DNA from: an uncultured Porphyromonadaceae bacterium
Lineage (GTDB): Bacteria; Bacteroidota; Bacteroidia; Bacteroidales; Muribaculaceae
Assembly: GCA_900541555.1 (NCBI GenBank)
Contig: UQKE01000010.1
Coordinates: 1 to 58,468 of the forward strand
DNA length: 58,468 nt
Reading direction: 5' to 3'
Shown here: positions 16,269 to 26,126 of the stretch, piece after piece
Numbering within the stretch: position 1 is the first letter of the stretch
How the letters are laid out: each line of letters starts with the position of its first letter
Notes under the pieces: generated by a model
Seen by the model: the letters and a program-made list of their open reading frames with translations, nothing else
The model's database searches: none
Told to the model about the DNA's origin: nothing
Program-made: the position numbers and the translations under genes

Positions 16269-17813
16269 ATGGAACACAACGGAAAAATACTTTGGGCAGA
16301 CGATGAAATCGACTTGCTGAAACCCCATATTCTTTTCTTGAAGCAAAAAGGATACGACGTGACTACCGTCAGCAACGGTGCCGACGCGCTCGACAAAGTG
16401 GCGGAAGAACCGTTCGACTTGATTATCCTCGACGAAAACATGCCGGGCATCAGCGGCTTGGAAGCATTGTCGCAAATCAAACAGAACAGTCCCGACGTTC
16501 CGGTCATCATGATCACGAAAAGCGAAGAAGAAAACATCATGAATCAAGCTGTCGGGAACAAAATCGCCGACTATTTGATAAAACCGGTCAATCCGAACCA
16601 AATATTGATGTCGCTGAAAAAGAATCTTCATTCCAATGTGCTAGTCTCGCAAAAAGCCACTTCCGACTATCGGCAAGAATTCCAACGGATATCGCAGCTG
16701 ATCGGCAATGCCGGAAAAATCGACGATTGGTATGAGCTTTACCGGAAATTGGTGTTCTGGGAAATGGAATTGTCGCAGACCGACACCAACATGGACGAAC
16801 TCCTGCTCATGCAAAAAAACGAAGCCGACGCCGCTTTCTGCAAATTTGTCAAAAAGCATTACGAATCGTGGCTCAATTCCGACGACCGCCCGATGATGAG
16901 CCCCGACATCTTCAAGCGCAAAGTGTTCCCGCCTCTCGACAATGGCGAAAAAGTATTCTTCATCCTCATCGACAATTTCCGGCTCGACCAATGGCGCATC
17001 GTCAAGCCCATCGTTTCCGAACATTTCAACATCGAAGAAGAACTCTACACATCCATCCTGCCCACGGCAACGCAATATGCCCGCAACGCCATCTTTTCGG
17101 GGCTGATGCCGGCGCAAATCGAACGCATGTTTCCCGACTTGTGGGTCGACGAAGATTCGGAAGAAGGGAAAAACATCAACGAGTCGCCACTCATCCAAAC
17201 CCAATTGGACCGTTTCCGCAAACGCTACCGCTTTTCATACAACAAAATCTATGAAACAACGTTTGGAGAAAAATTGCTCCAAAATTTCAACAACTTGAAC
17301 GACTACGACCTCAACGTTGTCGTGTTCAACTTCATCGACATGCTTTCCCACGCCCGAACCGATTCAAAAATGATTCGCGAATTGGCTTCGAGCGATGCGG
17401 CCTACCGGTCGCTGACAGAATCATGGTTTCGCCACTCTTCCGCCGGCGAACTGTTCCGGCGCATTGCCGAAAACGGAGCCCGTGTCGTGCTGACCACCGA
17501 CCACGGCACCATCCGCGTCGACTCGCCCATAAAAGTGGTCGGCGACAAAAACACAAACACCAACCTGCGCTATAAATTGGGCAAAAACCTAAGCTACAAC
17601 GAAAAGCAAGTCTACGAAATCAAGCGGCCCGCCTCTTTCGGACTGCCATCGCCCAACCTTTCCACAACCTACATCTTCGCGACCAACCGCGATTTCTTCG
17701 CTTACCCCAACAATTACAACCACTACGTGCAATACTACAAAGAAACATTCCAACACGGAGGAATATCGATGGAAGAAATGCTCGTCCCCGTTGTCACAAT
17801 GACTCCAAAGTAA
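16269..17813 (+). CDS. porX: T9SS response regulator PorX (receiver plus PglZ phosphatase-like domain)
   Basis: 514 residues. The N-terminal CheY-like receiver has the acidic pair Asp11/Asp12, phospho-acceptor Asp55 (LIILDENMPG), Thr83 and Lys105. The rest is the PglZ/alkaline-phosphatase-superfamily domain, with metal-site segments FILIDNFRLDQW, PTATQYARNAIFSG, NFIDMLSHAR and TTDHGTIRV. PorX acts with the sensor kinase PorY and the ECF sigma factor SigP to control T9SS genes, and its effector domain is reported to cleave oligoribonucleotides. PorY and SigP are not in this window. Its position after porW groups two T9SS genes. Confidence 0.93.
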   Translation: MEHNGKILWADDEIDLLKPHILFLKQKGYDVTTVSNGADALDKVAEEPFDLIILDENMPGISGLEALSQIKQNSPDVPVIMITKSEEENIMNQAVGNKIADYLIKPVNPNQILMSLKKNLHSNVLVSQKATSDYRQEFQRISQLIGNAGKIDDWYELYRKLVFWEMELSQTDTNMDELLLMQKNEADAAFCKFVKKHYESWLNSDDRPMMSPDIFKRKVFPPLDNGEKVFFILIDNFRLDQWRIVKPIVSEHFNIEEELYTSILPTATQYARNAIFSGLMPAQIERMFPDLWVDEDSEEGKNINESPLIQTQLDRFRKRYRFSYNKIYETTFGEKLLQNFNNLNDYDLNVVVFNFIDMLSHARTDSKMIRELASSDAAYRSLTESWFRHSSAGELFRRIAENGARVVLTTDHGTIRVDSPIKVVGDKNTNTNLRYKLGKNLSYNEKQVYEIKRPASFGLPSPNLSTTYIFATNRDFFAYPNNYNHYVQYYKETFQHGGISMEEMLVPVVTMTPK

Positions 17814-17861
17814 GCCAAAACGCACGCTCTTGCCGCAATAAGAAAGTTTAAACTTTATTTT

Positions 17862-17892
17862 TTTGATTTTCGTCCCAATAATCGTAATTTTG
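17862..17892 (+). promoter_or_regulatory. fbaA promoter
   Basis: TTTG (17862-17865), 19 nt, TAATTTTG (17885-17892). A perfect 14-bp palindrome AAAGTTTAAACTTT (17843-17856) lies just upstream and is followed by a T-rich run. It could be a weak terminator of porX or an operator. Confidence 0.8.
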
Positions 17893-17943
17893 CACCCGAA
17901 TTGAGATAAAAGATAAACAACTAATTATTAATATCATACAACT

Positions 17944-18945
17944 ATGGTAAACTACAAAGATTTAGGTCTTGTAAACACGCGTGAGATGTTTGCCAAGGCA
18001 ATCAAAGGAGGCTATGCAATTCCGGCATTCAACTTCAACAACATGGAACAGCTCCAAGCTATCATCCAAGCTGCTGCAGAAACAAAGTCGCCGGTAATCC
18101 TTCAAGTGTCGAAAGGCGCTCGCAATTATGCTAACCAAACATTGCTTCGCTATATGGCAGAAGGCGCTGTGCAATATGCGAAAGAGCTCGGTTGGGAACA
18201 TCCGCAAATCGTGCTTCACCTCGACCATGGCGACAGCTACGAACTTTGCAAATCGTGTGTCGATTTCGGTTTCTCCTCTGTCATGATCGACGGCTCGCAC
18301 CTTCCTTATGAAGAAAATGTGGCTTTGACGAAGAAAGTGGTTGAATACGCACACCAATTCGACGTGACCGTCGAAGGCGAACTCGGCGTATTGGCCGGCG
18401 TGGAAGACGAAGTTTCTTCCGACCACCACACCTACACCAACCCCGAAGAAGTAATCGACTTCGCAACCCGCACAGGCTGCGACTCGCTTGCCATTTCAAT
18501 CGGCACTTCCCACGGCGCATACAAATTCACGCCCGAACAATGCCACATCGATCCGCAAACGGGACGCATGGTTCCGCCTCCATTGGCATTCGACGTGCTC
18601 GACGCTGTCATGGAAAAACTTCCGGGATTCCCCATCGTGCTCCACGGATCTTCGTCGGTTCCCCAAGAAGAAGTCGACACTATCAACAAATACGGCGGCG
18701 CATTGAAAGCAGCCATCGGCATTCCCGAAGAAGAACTTCGCAAAGCTGCCAAATCCGCTGTTTGCAAAATCAACATCGACTCCGACAGCCGTCTTGCGAT
18801 GACAGCAGCCATCCGCAAAGTATTTGCCGAACAACCGGCCGAATTCGACCCGCGCAAATACCTCGGCCCGGCTCGCGACAACATGAAAAAACTCTACATC
18901 CACAAGATCAAATACGTTCTTGGCAGCGAAGGCAAAGCTGAATAA
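17944..18945 (+). CDS. fbaA: Class II fructose-bisphosphate aldolase
   Basis: 333 residues. This zinc enzyme cleaves fructose 1,6-bisphosphate to dihydroxyacetone phosphate and glyceraldehyde 3-phosphate in glycolysis, and makes it in gluconeogenesis. Visible motifs are HLDHGDS at 92-98 (catalytic Asp, zinc His), GELGVLAGVEDEV, the zinc-ligand SIGTSHGAYKF, and VLHGSSSVP with the third His. It starts MVNYKDLGLVNTREMF, as expected for the family. It is monocistronic, with its own strong promoter and terminator, and its codon use looks highly expressed. Confidence 0.95.
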   Translation: MVNYKDLGLVNTREMFAKAIKGGYAIPAFNFNNMEQLQAIIQAAAETKSPVILQVSKGARNYANQTLLRYMAEGAVQYAKELGWEHPQIVLHLDHGDSYELCKSCVDFGFSSVMIDGSHLPYEENVALTKKVVEYAHQFDVTVEGELGVLAGVEDEVSSDHHTYTNPEEVIDFATRTGCDSLAISIGTSHGAYKFTPEQCHIDPQTGRMVPPPLAFDVLDAVMEKLPGFPIVLHGSSSVPQEEVDTINKYGGALKAAIGIPEEELRKAAKSAVCKINIDSDSRLAMTAAIRKVFAEQPAEFDPRKYLGPARDNMKKLYIHKIKYVLGSEGKAE

Positions 18946-18971
18946 GTTAGTTTTTTAACTACTGCAATACG

Positions 18972-19013
18972 ATCGACGGCACATCGCACACGCGACATGC
19001 CGTCGATTTTTTT
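18972..19013 (+). terminator. fbaA terminator
   Basis: Perfect 10-bp stem ATCGACGGCA/TGCCGTCGAT with a 16-nt loop, running into a T-run. It starts 27 nt after the aldolase stop. Confidence 0.85.
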
Positions 19014-19045
19014 GCCACAACAAGATCTCCTGCACACAAACGCAT

Positions 19046-19606
19046 TCAGATAAACAATCCTTCCGGCAAATCCAACGTTATAACTGCATTATCAAAACAC
19101 GATTCGTTCGCACGCGCTTTATCTGAAATCAACAACCTAAACACATGAAGGCCTAATTTGTCACTAACAAAAGCTCCCTCTCGTTCACTTTCCTTCAAAA
19201 TCAGGCAAGGACGTTCCTCCCACAAACCGACTTTCTTATAAAACGACACATTTTCAGAAGCACATGTGAATAGCCCCACATCGAAACGGCTACAATCCAT
19301 CATCCACTTCGTAGCGCTTCTCACCACCCTGCTCCCTATTCCTTTTTTCCGATATGAAGGATGCGTGCACACACAGCTAAGCGCACCCATTCTGAACATG
19401 CGGCCTTCTACGGAAACAGGCCAAGCAAGAACTCCTGCATAGCCCACCACCTTTGCGCCATCTGCCGCACAAAAAGACATTGCATTCAATTCGCGCAAAT
19501 GAAGCGGTTTCCCTTCTACATTTCCCCACACACTGCTTATCAAATCGTTCAAGCGTCGGGACATCCCTTCAGATATGCTGTTATAACAAAACGAAAAGAT
19601 TTCCAT
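19046..19606 (-). CDS. GNAT family N-acetyltransferase
   Basis: 186 residues from the ATG at 19606 (MEIFSFCYNSISEGMSRRLN). The acetyl-CoA-binding core is visible: AMSFCAADGAKVVGYAGVL, then LSCVCTHPSYRKKGIGSRVV, which holds the R/Q-x-x-G-x-G/A loop, and later FTCASENVSFYKKVGLWE. The N terminus (NDLISSVWGN) resembles aminoglycoside N-acetyltransferase-like members, but the substrate cannot be told. It stands alone, convergent with fbaA and divergent from pepT. The frame also allows a start 21 nt upstream. Confidence 0.8.
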   Translation of the reverse strand: MEIFSFCYNSISEGMSRRLNDLISSVWGNVEGKPLHLRELNAMSFCAADGAKVVGYAGVLAWPVSVEGRMFRMGALSCVCTHPSYRKKGIGSRVVRSATKWMMDCSRFDVGLFTCASENVSFYKKVGLWEERPCLILKESEREGAFVSDKLGLHVFRLLISDKARANESCFDNAVITLDLPEGLFI

Positions 19607-19748
19607 ACATAAATATTCCGTCCACAAAAATAACTCGACCTATTCAAAAGAAACATATCCAAATCCCACATTCCGTCACAAATTGCTCAAAATCTACACA
19701 TATTTCGTTAATCTATATTTTAGTGACAGTTTTTCCATAGATTTTCAG

Positions 19749-19756
19749 TAAGTTTG
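19749..19756 (+). promoter_or_regulatory. -7 element of the pepT promoter
   Basis: TAAGTTTG matches TAnnTTTG, 42 nt before the pepT start. No convincing -33 box is seen. Confidence 0.5.
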
Positions 19757-19798
19757 CAGTAATGATTCTGAATCGCAAACCTTACAGAAATTAATATT

Positions 19799-21019
19799 AT
19801 GAACGTTGTCGAAAGATTTTTGAACTACGTGAAATTCGACACTCAAAGTGACGAATTGACCAATCTGACCCCCTCCACTCCCGGGCAAATGATTTTTGCG
19901 CAAGCACTTGAAAAAGAGTTGAAAAAAATGGGCTTGCAAAATATTTCGCTCGACGAAAACGGCTATCTGATGGCTACATTGCCAAGCAATATCGACAAAA
20001 AAGTACCGACAGTAGGATTTATCGCCCACCTCGACACGTCGCCCGACATGTCGGGACGCCATGTCAATCCGCGCATCGTAGAAAACTACGACGGCGGCGA
20101 CATCGTGCTCGACGAAGCTGCCGGAGTTGTGCTTTCCCCTTCCGACTTTCCCGAATTGACCGACTATAAAGGCCAGTCGCTCATCGTGACCGACGGAAAG
20201 ACATTGCTTGGCGCCGACGACAAAGCCGGCATCGCGGAAATCATCGCAGCCATCGAGCATCTCCAAAATCATCCCGAAATCAAGCACGGCGACATCCGCA
20301 TCGCTTTCAACCCCGACGAAGAAATCGGATTGGGAGCGCACAAATTCGACGTTCAGCGATTCGGCGCCGATTGGGCCTACACCATGGACGGCGGCGCAAT
20401 CGGAGAATTGGAATTTGAAAATTTCAATGCCGCTTCCGTCAAAGTGTCCTTCAAGGGGCGCAACGTGCATCCGGGGTATGCAAAACACAAAATGATCAAT
20501 TCAATCCGCATAGCCAACCAATTTTGCATCATGCTTCCGCGCTGGGAAACACCGGAACACACCGAAGGCTATGAAGGTTTCTACCACCTTATCGGATTCG
20601 AAGGCACGGTAGAAGAAACGAAGCTCACCTACATCATACGCGACCACGACCGCGACCGCTTCGAACGCCGGAAAAAAGAGCTTGAACATCTGACACGCAA
20701 AATCAACCACGAATATCCGGGATGCGCATCCATTGAAATAAAAGACCAATATTACAACATGCGCGAAAAAATCGAACCGGTAATGCACGTGGTCGACATC
20801 GCCAAACAAGCGATGGAAAATGCCGGCGTCAAACCGAAAGTGCAACCGATTCGCGGCGGGACAGACGGCGCGCAACTTTCCTTCAAAGGCTTGCCTTGCC
20901 CCAATATTTTTGCAGGCGGCCTCAATTTCCACGGACGCTACGAATTTGTTCCCATCCCGTCAATGGAAAAAGCTGCCGATGTGATTGTGGAAATCTGCAA
21001 ACTCGTGGCACAACGCTAA
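19799..21019 (+). CDS. pepT: Peptidase T (tripeptide aminopeptidase)
   Basis: 406 residues, the usual PepT length. It is an M20-family dizinc enzyme that removes the N-terminal residue of tripeptides in the cytoplasm. The metal and catalytic segments are present: [13 protein letters not shown] (His77, Asp79), [28 protein letters not shown] with the catalytic Glu pair, [13 protein letters not shown], and the C-terminal [14 protein letters not shown]. The dimerisation domain occupies about residues 205-330. It lies 17 bp upstream of miaA, so the two are probably co-transcribed. Confidence 0.95.
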   Translation: MNVVERFLNYVKFDTQSDELTNLTPSTPGQMIFAQALEKELKKMGLQNISLDENGYLMATLPSNIDKKVPTVGFIAHLDTSPDMSGRHVNPRIVENYDGGDIVLDEAAGVVLSPSDFPELTDYKGQSLIVTDGKTLLGADDKAGIAEIIAAIEHLQNHPEIKHGDIRIAFNPDEEIGLGAHKFDVQRFGADWAYTMDGGAIGELEFENFNAASVKVSFKGRNVHPGYAKHKMINSIRIANQFCIMLPRWETPEHTEGYEGFYHLIGFEGTVEETKLTYIIRDHDRDRFERRKKELEHLTRKINHEYPGCASIEIKDQYYNMREKIEPVMHVVDIAKQAMENAGVKPKVQPIRGGTDGAQLSFKGLPCPNIFAGGLNFHGRYEFVPIPSMEKAADVIVEICKLVAQR

Positions 21020-21036
21020 CCGAAAAGCAAAACGGG

Positions 21037-21933
21037 ATGAACACGCTTGTCGTCATCACCGGACCGACCGGCGCAGGGAAAACGGCAGCGGCAATACGTC
21101 TGGCGCAAAATCTCGGCACAGAAATCGTGTCGGCCGATTCGCGCCAGATTTTTTATGACATTCCCATCGGCACAGCCGCGCCGACGCCGGAAGAGCAAGC
21201 AGCCGCAAAGCATCATTTCGTAGGCATTCTGGCACTCGAAGACTATTACAGCGCAGCCCGTTTCGAAGACGACGTGATGCGCCTGTTGCCGGAATTGTTT
21301 GCTCGTTCTCCGTATGTCGTCATGTGCGGAGGATCGATGATGTATGTCGATGCCGTATGCAAAGGGATTGACTTACTGCCCGAAATCAGCGCCAAGACAC
21401 GCGCCGACGTGGCCGCCATGCTAACGCAAAACGGCGACGACGCCATGTGCGAAACATTGAAAAAATTAGATCCGGCATACTACCGGCAAGTCGATTTGAA
21501 AAACATGAAGCGCGTGGCGCATGCCGTCGAGATTTGCATCGAATCCGGCAAGCCGTATTCCGAATTGCGCACCGCAACAATCAAGCAGCGCCCGTTCCGC
21601 ATCGTGAAAATCGGACTGACTCTTCCACGGCAGCAACTTTTCGACCGCATCAACAACAGAGTTTGCAAAATGCTCGACGCGGGCTTGGTGGAAGAAGCAC
21701 GGCGCGTGTACCCCAAACGACATCTCAATTCGCTCAACACCGTAGGCTACAAAGAGTTGTTTGCATGGATGGATGGGGAAATGGAATTTGACACCGCCAT
21801 TGCGAGAATCCAAAAAAACACGCGCGTATACGCAAAAAAGCAACTGACATGGTTCGCGAAAGACCCCGATATCCAATGGCTTGCGCCCGACGACCATGCC
21901 GCCATATTGCAGGCTGCCCGCTCTTGCCAATAG
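21037..21933 (+). CDS. miaA: tRNA dimethylallyltransferase MiaA
   Basis: 298 residues. MiaA adds the dimethylallyl group to N6 of A37 in tRNAs reading UNN codons. The P-loop GPTGAGKT is at 9-16, followed by SADSRQIFYDIPIGTAAP, a conserved substrate-binding segment, and DLKNMKRVAHAVEICIESG. The ATG at 21037 gives the canonical N terminus MNTLVVITGPTGAGKT; in-frame sequence upstream lies inside pepT. It ends 3 bp from the converging MFS gene. Confidence 0.94.
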   Translation: MNTLVVITGPTGAGKTAAAIRLAQNLGTEIVSADSRQIFYDIPIGTAAPTPEEQAAAKHHFVGILALEDYYSAARFEDDVMRLLPELFARSPYVVMCGGSMMYVDAVCKGIDLLPEISAKTRADVAAMLTQNGDDAMCETLKKLDPAYYRQVDLKNMKRVAHAVEICIESGKPYSELRTATIKQRPFRIVKIGLTLPRQQLFDRINNRVCKMLDAGLVEEARRVYPKRHLNSLNTVGYKELFAWMDGEMEFDTAIARIQKNTRVYAKKQLTWFAKDPDIQWLAPDDHAAILQAARSCQ

Positions 21934-21936
21934 GAT

Positions 21937-23103
21937 TCAATGCTTGCGAAGCGCGCCAAGGCAAGCAAAAGTCAACGACATCGCGCTGCAAACCACGAAA
22001 ACGACGCCCGTCGTCGCCAACATGTTGCCCATCCCCACAAGCGGAGACACAATGCCGCCGAAGGCAAAACCCGTCGCCCCGAACACGGCAGATGCCGTGC
22101 CGGCATTGTCGCGTTCGATGTTCATCGCAATCGCGGTGGTCGACGTGAATGTCAATCCCATCGAGAACAACAGCAAAAACAGCAAAGACTCATACAGCCA
22201 AAACGGACCATCGGACCACAGCACGAAAAACTCGGCCAGCGACACAATGAGCATCCCGACGCTTCCCGTCAACGTGCCGTATTCCGTATGGCGGAATTTC
22301 ACCGACAAAGCGGCCGCAACGCCTATCGCCACCGAATTAATCGCAAAAAACGCGCTGAACGCAAGCGCCGAAAAGCCATAATGGGACTGCATGATAAACG
22401 GCGAAGAAGCAATATTGCCAAAAAGGACGCCGTTGGCAAACCCGAATTGAAGCACGAAAAACACATATCGCGGATTGCGCAGCACTTTCCCAAAATTCAA
22501 GAACATCCGGCGCACGCCATCGCGAATCCTGCGTTCGGGCGAAAGCGTTTCGCGAAAATGCACATTCGCAAAAAACAACACGACTCCCACGGCAAGCAGC
22601 AAAACAAAGATGCCGCGCCAGCCAATCGTGTCGACAAAAAAGCCGCCGACCACCGGCGACGCAACCGGAGCAATGCCGTTAATCGCGCCAATGACAGCCA
22701 TAGCCTTTGCCAAATCTCGGCCGGAAAACGTATCGGCAGCCACCGAACGGGAAATCACAATGCCGCCGGAAGCGCCGATGCCCTGCAAAAGGCGCATTGA
22801 CACAAACGTTTGTATATCGGGTGCGAATATGCAAAACACCGTAGCCACGACAAACAGCGACATCGACAACAACAAAAGCGGGCGGCGACCGTATTTGTCG
22901 CTCAACGGGCCAAACAAAAGTTGCCCTGCAGCAAGACCGATCATGCTAAACGTCAGTCCGAGCTGGACCATCGGCATCGTCGTGTGGAAATCGCCCGTCA
23001 TGCTCGGCAACGCCGGAAGATACATGTCCGTGACCAATGGCGCAAACGCCGTCAATGCCCCCAAAAACACATAGAGGAAGGTTCTCGAATTAACTTTTCC
23101 CAT
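21937..23103 (-). CDS. Bcr/CflA-type MFS multidrug efflux transporter
   Basis: 388 residues with about 12 hydrophobic segments. The N-terminal TDMYLPALPSMTGDFHTT and GQLLFGPLSDKYGRRPLLL (MFS motif A between helices 2 and 3) are typical of the Bcr/CflA drug:H+ antiporter family (TIGR00710-type). SRSVAADTFSG follows in the expected place after helix 4. Substrates cannot be predicted. It begins 6 bp after the POT transporter's stop codon, so the two inner-membrane transporters form one transcription unit. Confidence 0.88.
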   Translation of the reverse strand: MGKVNSRTFLYVFLGALTAFAPLVTDMYLPALPSMTGDFHTTMPMVQLGLTFSMIGLAAGQLLFGPLSDKYGRRPLLLLSMSLFVVATVFCIFAPDIQTFVSMRLLQGIGASGGIVISRSVAADTFSGRDLAKAMAVIGAINGIAPVASPVVGGFFVDTIGWRGIFVLLLAVGVVLFFANVHFRETLSPERRIRDGVRRMFLNFGKVLRNPRYVFFVLQFGFANGVLFGNIASSPFIMQSHYGFSALAFSAFFAINSVAIGVAAALSVKFRHTEYGTLTGSVGMLIVSLAEFFVLWSDGPFWLYESLLFLLLFSMGLTFTSTTAIAMNIERDNAGTASAVFGATGFAFGGIVSPLVGMGNMLATTGVVFVVCSAMSLTFACLGALRKH

Positions 23104-23109
23104 ACTTGC

Positions 23110-24624
23110 TTACATCAATTTTTCCAAACGGCGGGAAAGAAGCATCAACACGATACCCGCCGCAAAACTCATCCATACGAACAACATGAAGAAATCGTTC
23201 ATGTCGGCAATTGCATAACCTAAAAATTCCGTCGTTTTGCCATCGGACGGATAAAAACCGCTGAGCACGCCGGCAAATTTATTGGCAGCTGCCGAACTCA
23301 GATACCACACTCCCATCAGCAACGACGAGAACTTGGCCGGCGACAGCTTGTTGACTATCGACATGCCGATTGGTTCAAGGCACAACTCGCCAAGCGTATG
23401 CATGAAATACAGTCCCGTCAGCCACATCATGCTCACTTTCGCCGCGCCGTCGGCTTGCCCTGTGCCTCGCGCAATTATCAGATACCCGACGCCGAGCAAT
23501 ATCAACCCATAGGCTTGCTTCATCGTTGCCGCCGGTTCTTTGCCTTTTTTCCTCAAATACGACCAAAGCACATTGAACAACGGAGCCAAGGCGACAATCA
23601 ATATCGGATTGAACGATTGAAAATAAGAGACCGGCATCTCCCATCCGAATATATGGCGGTCGGTCTGCTCGTTTGCGAAAAACGTCAGCGACGCGCCCGA
23701 CTGTTCGAATGCCGCCCAAAAGAATATGACAAAAAATGTAATGGCATAAATCACGCCTATTCGCTTCTTCTCAATCGTCGTCAGCGAACGGTCGGTAATG
23801 ATAATCAGAGGCACTGTGATCGAAACTGAATAAATCGACGCGCCAATCACATCGTTGCCGGCAGCAAAAAAAGCGGCAAACAATCCCGCAAAAAGAACCA
23901 CGGCCACAGCATAAAACCAAACGCCGCGACGCGTTCCGGATGGCTCCGCCTTGTCGCGTTTCTCCGTTCTTGCCGGCTTCCCGCCGATAGGATGTCCTTC
24001 CGGATCGCGAAGGTATTTATTCTTAAAGCAATAAAACACCAACCCTCCTATCAGCATCCCGACAGCGGCCGAAAGGAAACTCCATTTGAACCCCTCAGGA
24101 CTCTCATTGTAGCTGACCAATCCGCACCAAAGCGGCGCAATCATCGCGCCAACGTTCACGCCCATGTAGAATATCGTATAAGCCGAATCGCGGCGGCTGT
24201 CGCCTTTCGCATAAAGATCGCCGACCATCGACGAAATATTGGGCTTGAAAAAACCATTGCCCAAGATCAGCAAGCCCAACCCGACCAGCATGATCAAATG
24301 GGCCGACGGACGAGTGTACATGCACGCGCTGACAAACATCAGGAATTGTCCGGCTGCCATCACGACAGAACCAAGCACAATCGACCGGCGATTGCCCCAA
24401 AAACGATCGGCAAGATAGCCGCCAAGAAGCGGTGTCAGATAAACCAACCCTGTATAACTTCCATAAATTTGCGACGCGTCTTCTTTCGACAGCATCAAGC
24501 ATTTCACCATATAAAGGACAAACATCGCGCGCATCCCGTAGTAGCTGAAACGCTCCCACATTTCCGTCATGAAAAGGACATACAATCCTCTCGGATGTCC
24601 TTTTTTAGCATTTACCACTGCCAT
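23110..24624 (-). CDS. POT family proton-coupled oligopeptide transporter
   Basis: 504 residues from the ATG at 24624, which yields the family start KGHPRGLYVLFMTEMWERFSYYGMRAM. That segment holds the ExxERFxYY proton-coupling motif. A second signature, GNGFFKPNISSMVGDLY (the PTR2 motif), lies in helix 5. About 14 membrane segments are visible. DtpT/YdgR relatives import di- and tripeptides with protons. The frame extends 53 codons upstream, but that part is not hydrophobic and reaches into the divergent promoter region. Confidence 0.9.
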   Translation of the reverse strand: MAVVNAKKGHPRGLYVLFMTEMWERFSYYGMRAMFVLYMVKCLMLSKEDASQIYGSYTGLVYLTPLLGGYLADRFWGNRRSIVLGSVVMAAGQFLMFVSACMYTRPSAHLIMLVGLGLLILGNGFFKPNISSMVGDLYAKGDSRRDSAYTIFYMGVNVGAMIAPLWCGLVSYNESPEGFKWSFLSAAVGMLIGGLVFYCFKNKYLRDPEGHPIGGKPARTEKRDKAEPSGTRRGVWFYAVAVVLFAGLFAAFFAAGNDVIGASIYSVSITVPLIIITDRSLTTIEKKRIGVIYAITFFVIFFWAAFEQSGASLTFFANEQTDRHIFGWEMPVSYFQSFNPILIVALAPLFNVLWSYLRKKGKEPAATMKQAYGLILLGVGYLIIARGTGQADGAAKVSMMWLTGLYFMHTLGELCLEPIGMSIVNKLSPAKFSSLLMGVWYLSSAAANKFAGVLSGFYPSDGKTTEFLGYAIADMNDFFMLFVWMSFAAGIVLMLLSRRLEKLM

Positions 24625-24758
24625 TTTCCAATCTTTTTTACCTATTTTGCCTGCAAAATTAGCCAAAAAAGCCGATTCAGATTGCATTTTCTGCCGATTT
24701 GCAGCCCTGCTGCAAGCAATCCTTACGACATTTCGCGCTTCATTTTCCACAAAAATCC

Positions 24759-24766
24759 TATCTTTG
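24759..24766 (+). promoter_or_regulatory. -7 element upstream of the DUF2851 gene
   Basis: TATCTTTG matches the Bacteroidota -7 consensus 62 nt before the DUF2851 start, in the divergent intergenic region shared with the POT transporter. Confidence 0.5.
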
Positions 24767-24828
24767 CATTGACAGCGGCACAACGCACGCGTGCGTTTCT
24801 GCGCTCAAATTGCCAAAGAAGCCGAAAA

Positions 24829-26097
24829 ATGGAAATGCTGATGCAATTCATGTGGGAACACCGCCTTTGGAATCCGACAGAAATGAGGACCAACGACGGA
24901 AAACGCATCCGCGTCGTCGATCCCGGCGTTCGCAACACGGATGCGGGACCCGATTTTTTCAATGCAAAAATCGAAATCGACGGTTGTACATGGGCCGGAA
25001 ACGTAGAAATCCATTTTCGCGCTTCCGATTGGAAACGCCACGGCCACGACAAAGATCGCGCCTACGACTCCGTGATTCTTCATGTGGTCGACAAGGACGA
25101 CGCTCCCGTATATCGTTCCGACGGAACGCTTATTCCCCAAACCGTGATGCGATGCACGCCGCAAATGGCCGACCGCTACACCGCGTTGACCACAAGCAAA
25201 AGCGAATTGCCCTGCAAAAGCGTCATTGCCGCAATGTCGCCGCTTGAAACGGCAGAATGGACAGAATCTCTGGCATTCGAGCGATTGAGAGAAAAAAGCC
25301 TGAGAATCAAAGATCTCCTCTCCCGCTATCGCGGCAGCTGGGAAGATGCTTGCTACATCACGTTTGCCCGCAATATCGGATTCGGGACAAACAACGACGC
25401 ATTCGAACGCCTTGCCAAAAGCTTGCCGCTGCCTCTGCTCCACAAGCATGCCGATTCGTTGCTTCAAATCGAAGCCTTGTTTTTCGGGCAGGCCGGCATG
25501 CTCGAAACCGCCGACGGCGACAGCTACTACCGCCAACTGCGCCGCGAATACGCCTACCTCAAAACGAAATTTGCCCTGCGCCGTCCCGACGGACTGATCT
25601 GGAAATCATTCCGCATGCGGCCGCAAAACTTTCCGTGGCGACGGGTGGCGCTGCTCGCCCACTATGTCCACAACGGATTCCGCATGATGGCCGACATATT
25701 GGAAGCAAAAGGCGACGAAGAAAAATTGCGCGCCATCTTCACAGTCGAGTTGACCGGCTATTGGAGCAACCATTTCTCTTTTTCCCATGTTTCGCCCGAA
25801 CAATCGGCAGCCATCGGGAAAAACAGCATCGACATCATTCTCATCAACACCGTCGCTCCGCTCTACTACACTTATGCCGAATCGACCGACAATTACGAGT
25901 GGGCCGAACGCGCCATAGCGTTGCTCGAACGGCTGAAGCCGGAAAAAAACGGCATTACGGCCTTGTTCGCCTCGACAGGCATGAGAATCGACAACGCGCT
26001 CGCATCGCAAGCCGTCATCCAGCTGCGCAACGCCTACTGCATCCCGCGCAAATGCCTCTATTGCAATGCAGGACATAAAATGCTTGCTTCCAAATAG
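24829..26097 (+). CDS. DUF2851 family protein
   Basis: 422 residues. The start (MLMQFMWEHRLWN) and the conserved block VVDPGVRNTDAGPDFFNAKIEIDGCTWAGNVEIHFRASDW are characteristic of DUF2851, a Bacteroidota-rich family of unknown function. The acidic residues in that block, PDFFNAKI...GNVEIH, have the spacing of a PD-(D/E)xK nuclease-like core, which is suggestive only. The C terminus carries a CLYCNAGHKML cysteine motif. A very long in-frame extension upstream crosses the divergent promoter and is not used. pncB follows 29 bp downstream. Confidence 0.8.
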   Translation: MEMLMQFMWEHRLWNPTEMRTNDGKRIRVVDPGVRNTDAGPDFFNAKIEIDGCTWAGNVEIHFRASDWKRHGHDKDRAYDSVILHVVDKDDAPVYRSDGTLIPQTVMRCTPQMADRYTALTTSKSELPCKSVIAAMSPLETAEWTESLAFERLREKSLRIKDLLSRYRGSWEDACYITFARNIGFGTNNDAFERLAKSLPLPLLHKHADSLLQIEALFFGQAGMLETADGDSYYRQLRREYAYLKTKFALRRPDGLIWKSFRMRPQNFPWRRVALLAHYVHNGFRMMADILEAKGDEEKLRAIFTVELTGYWSNHFSFSHVSPEQSAAIGKNSIDIILINTVAPLYYTYAESTDNYEWAERAIALLERLKPEKNGITALFASTGMRIDNALASQAVIQLRNAYCIPRKCLYCNAGHKMLASK

Positions 26098-26126
26098 GAA
26101 CTTATCAATTCGAAAAACATAAATCC

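Noticed and set aside
17843..17856. The palindrome AAAGTTTAAACTTT as a strong porX terminator
   Set aside because: The stem would be all A/T except two pairs and have no loop; kept only as a possible weak terminator or operator.
23992..24828. A 279-residue N-terminal extension of the DUF2851 protein
   Set aside because: It runs antisense through the POT transporter gene and across the divergent promoter region; the family start is at 24829.
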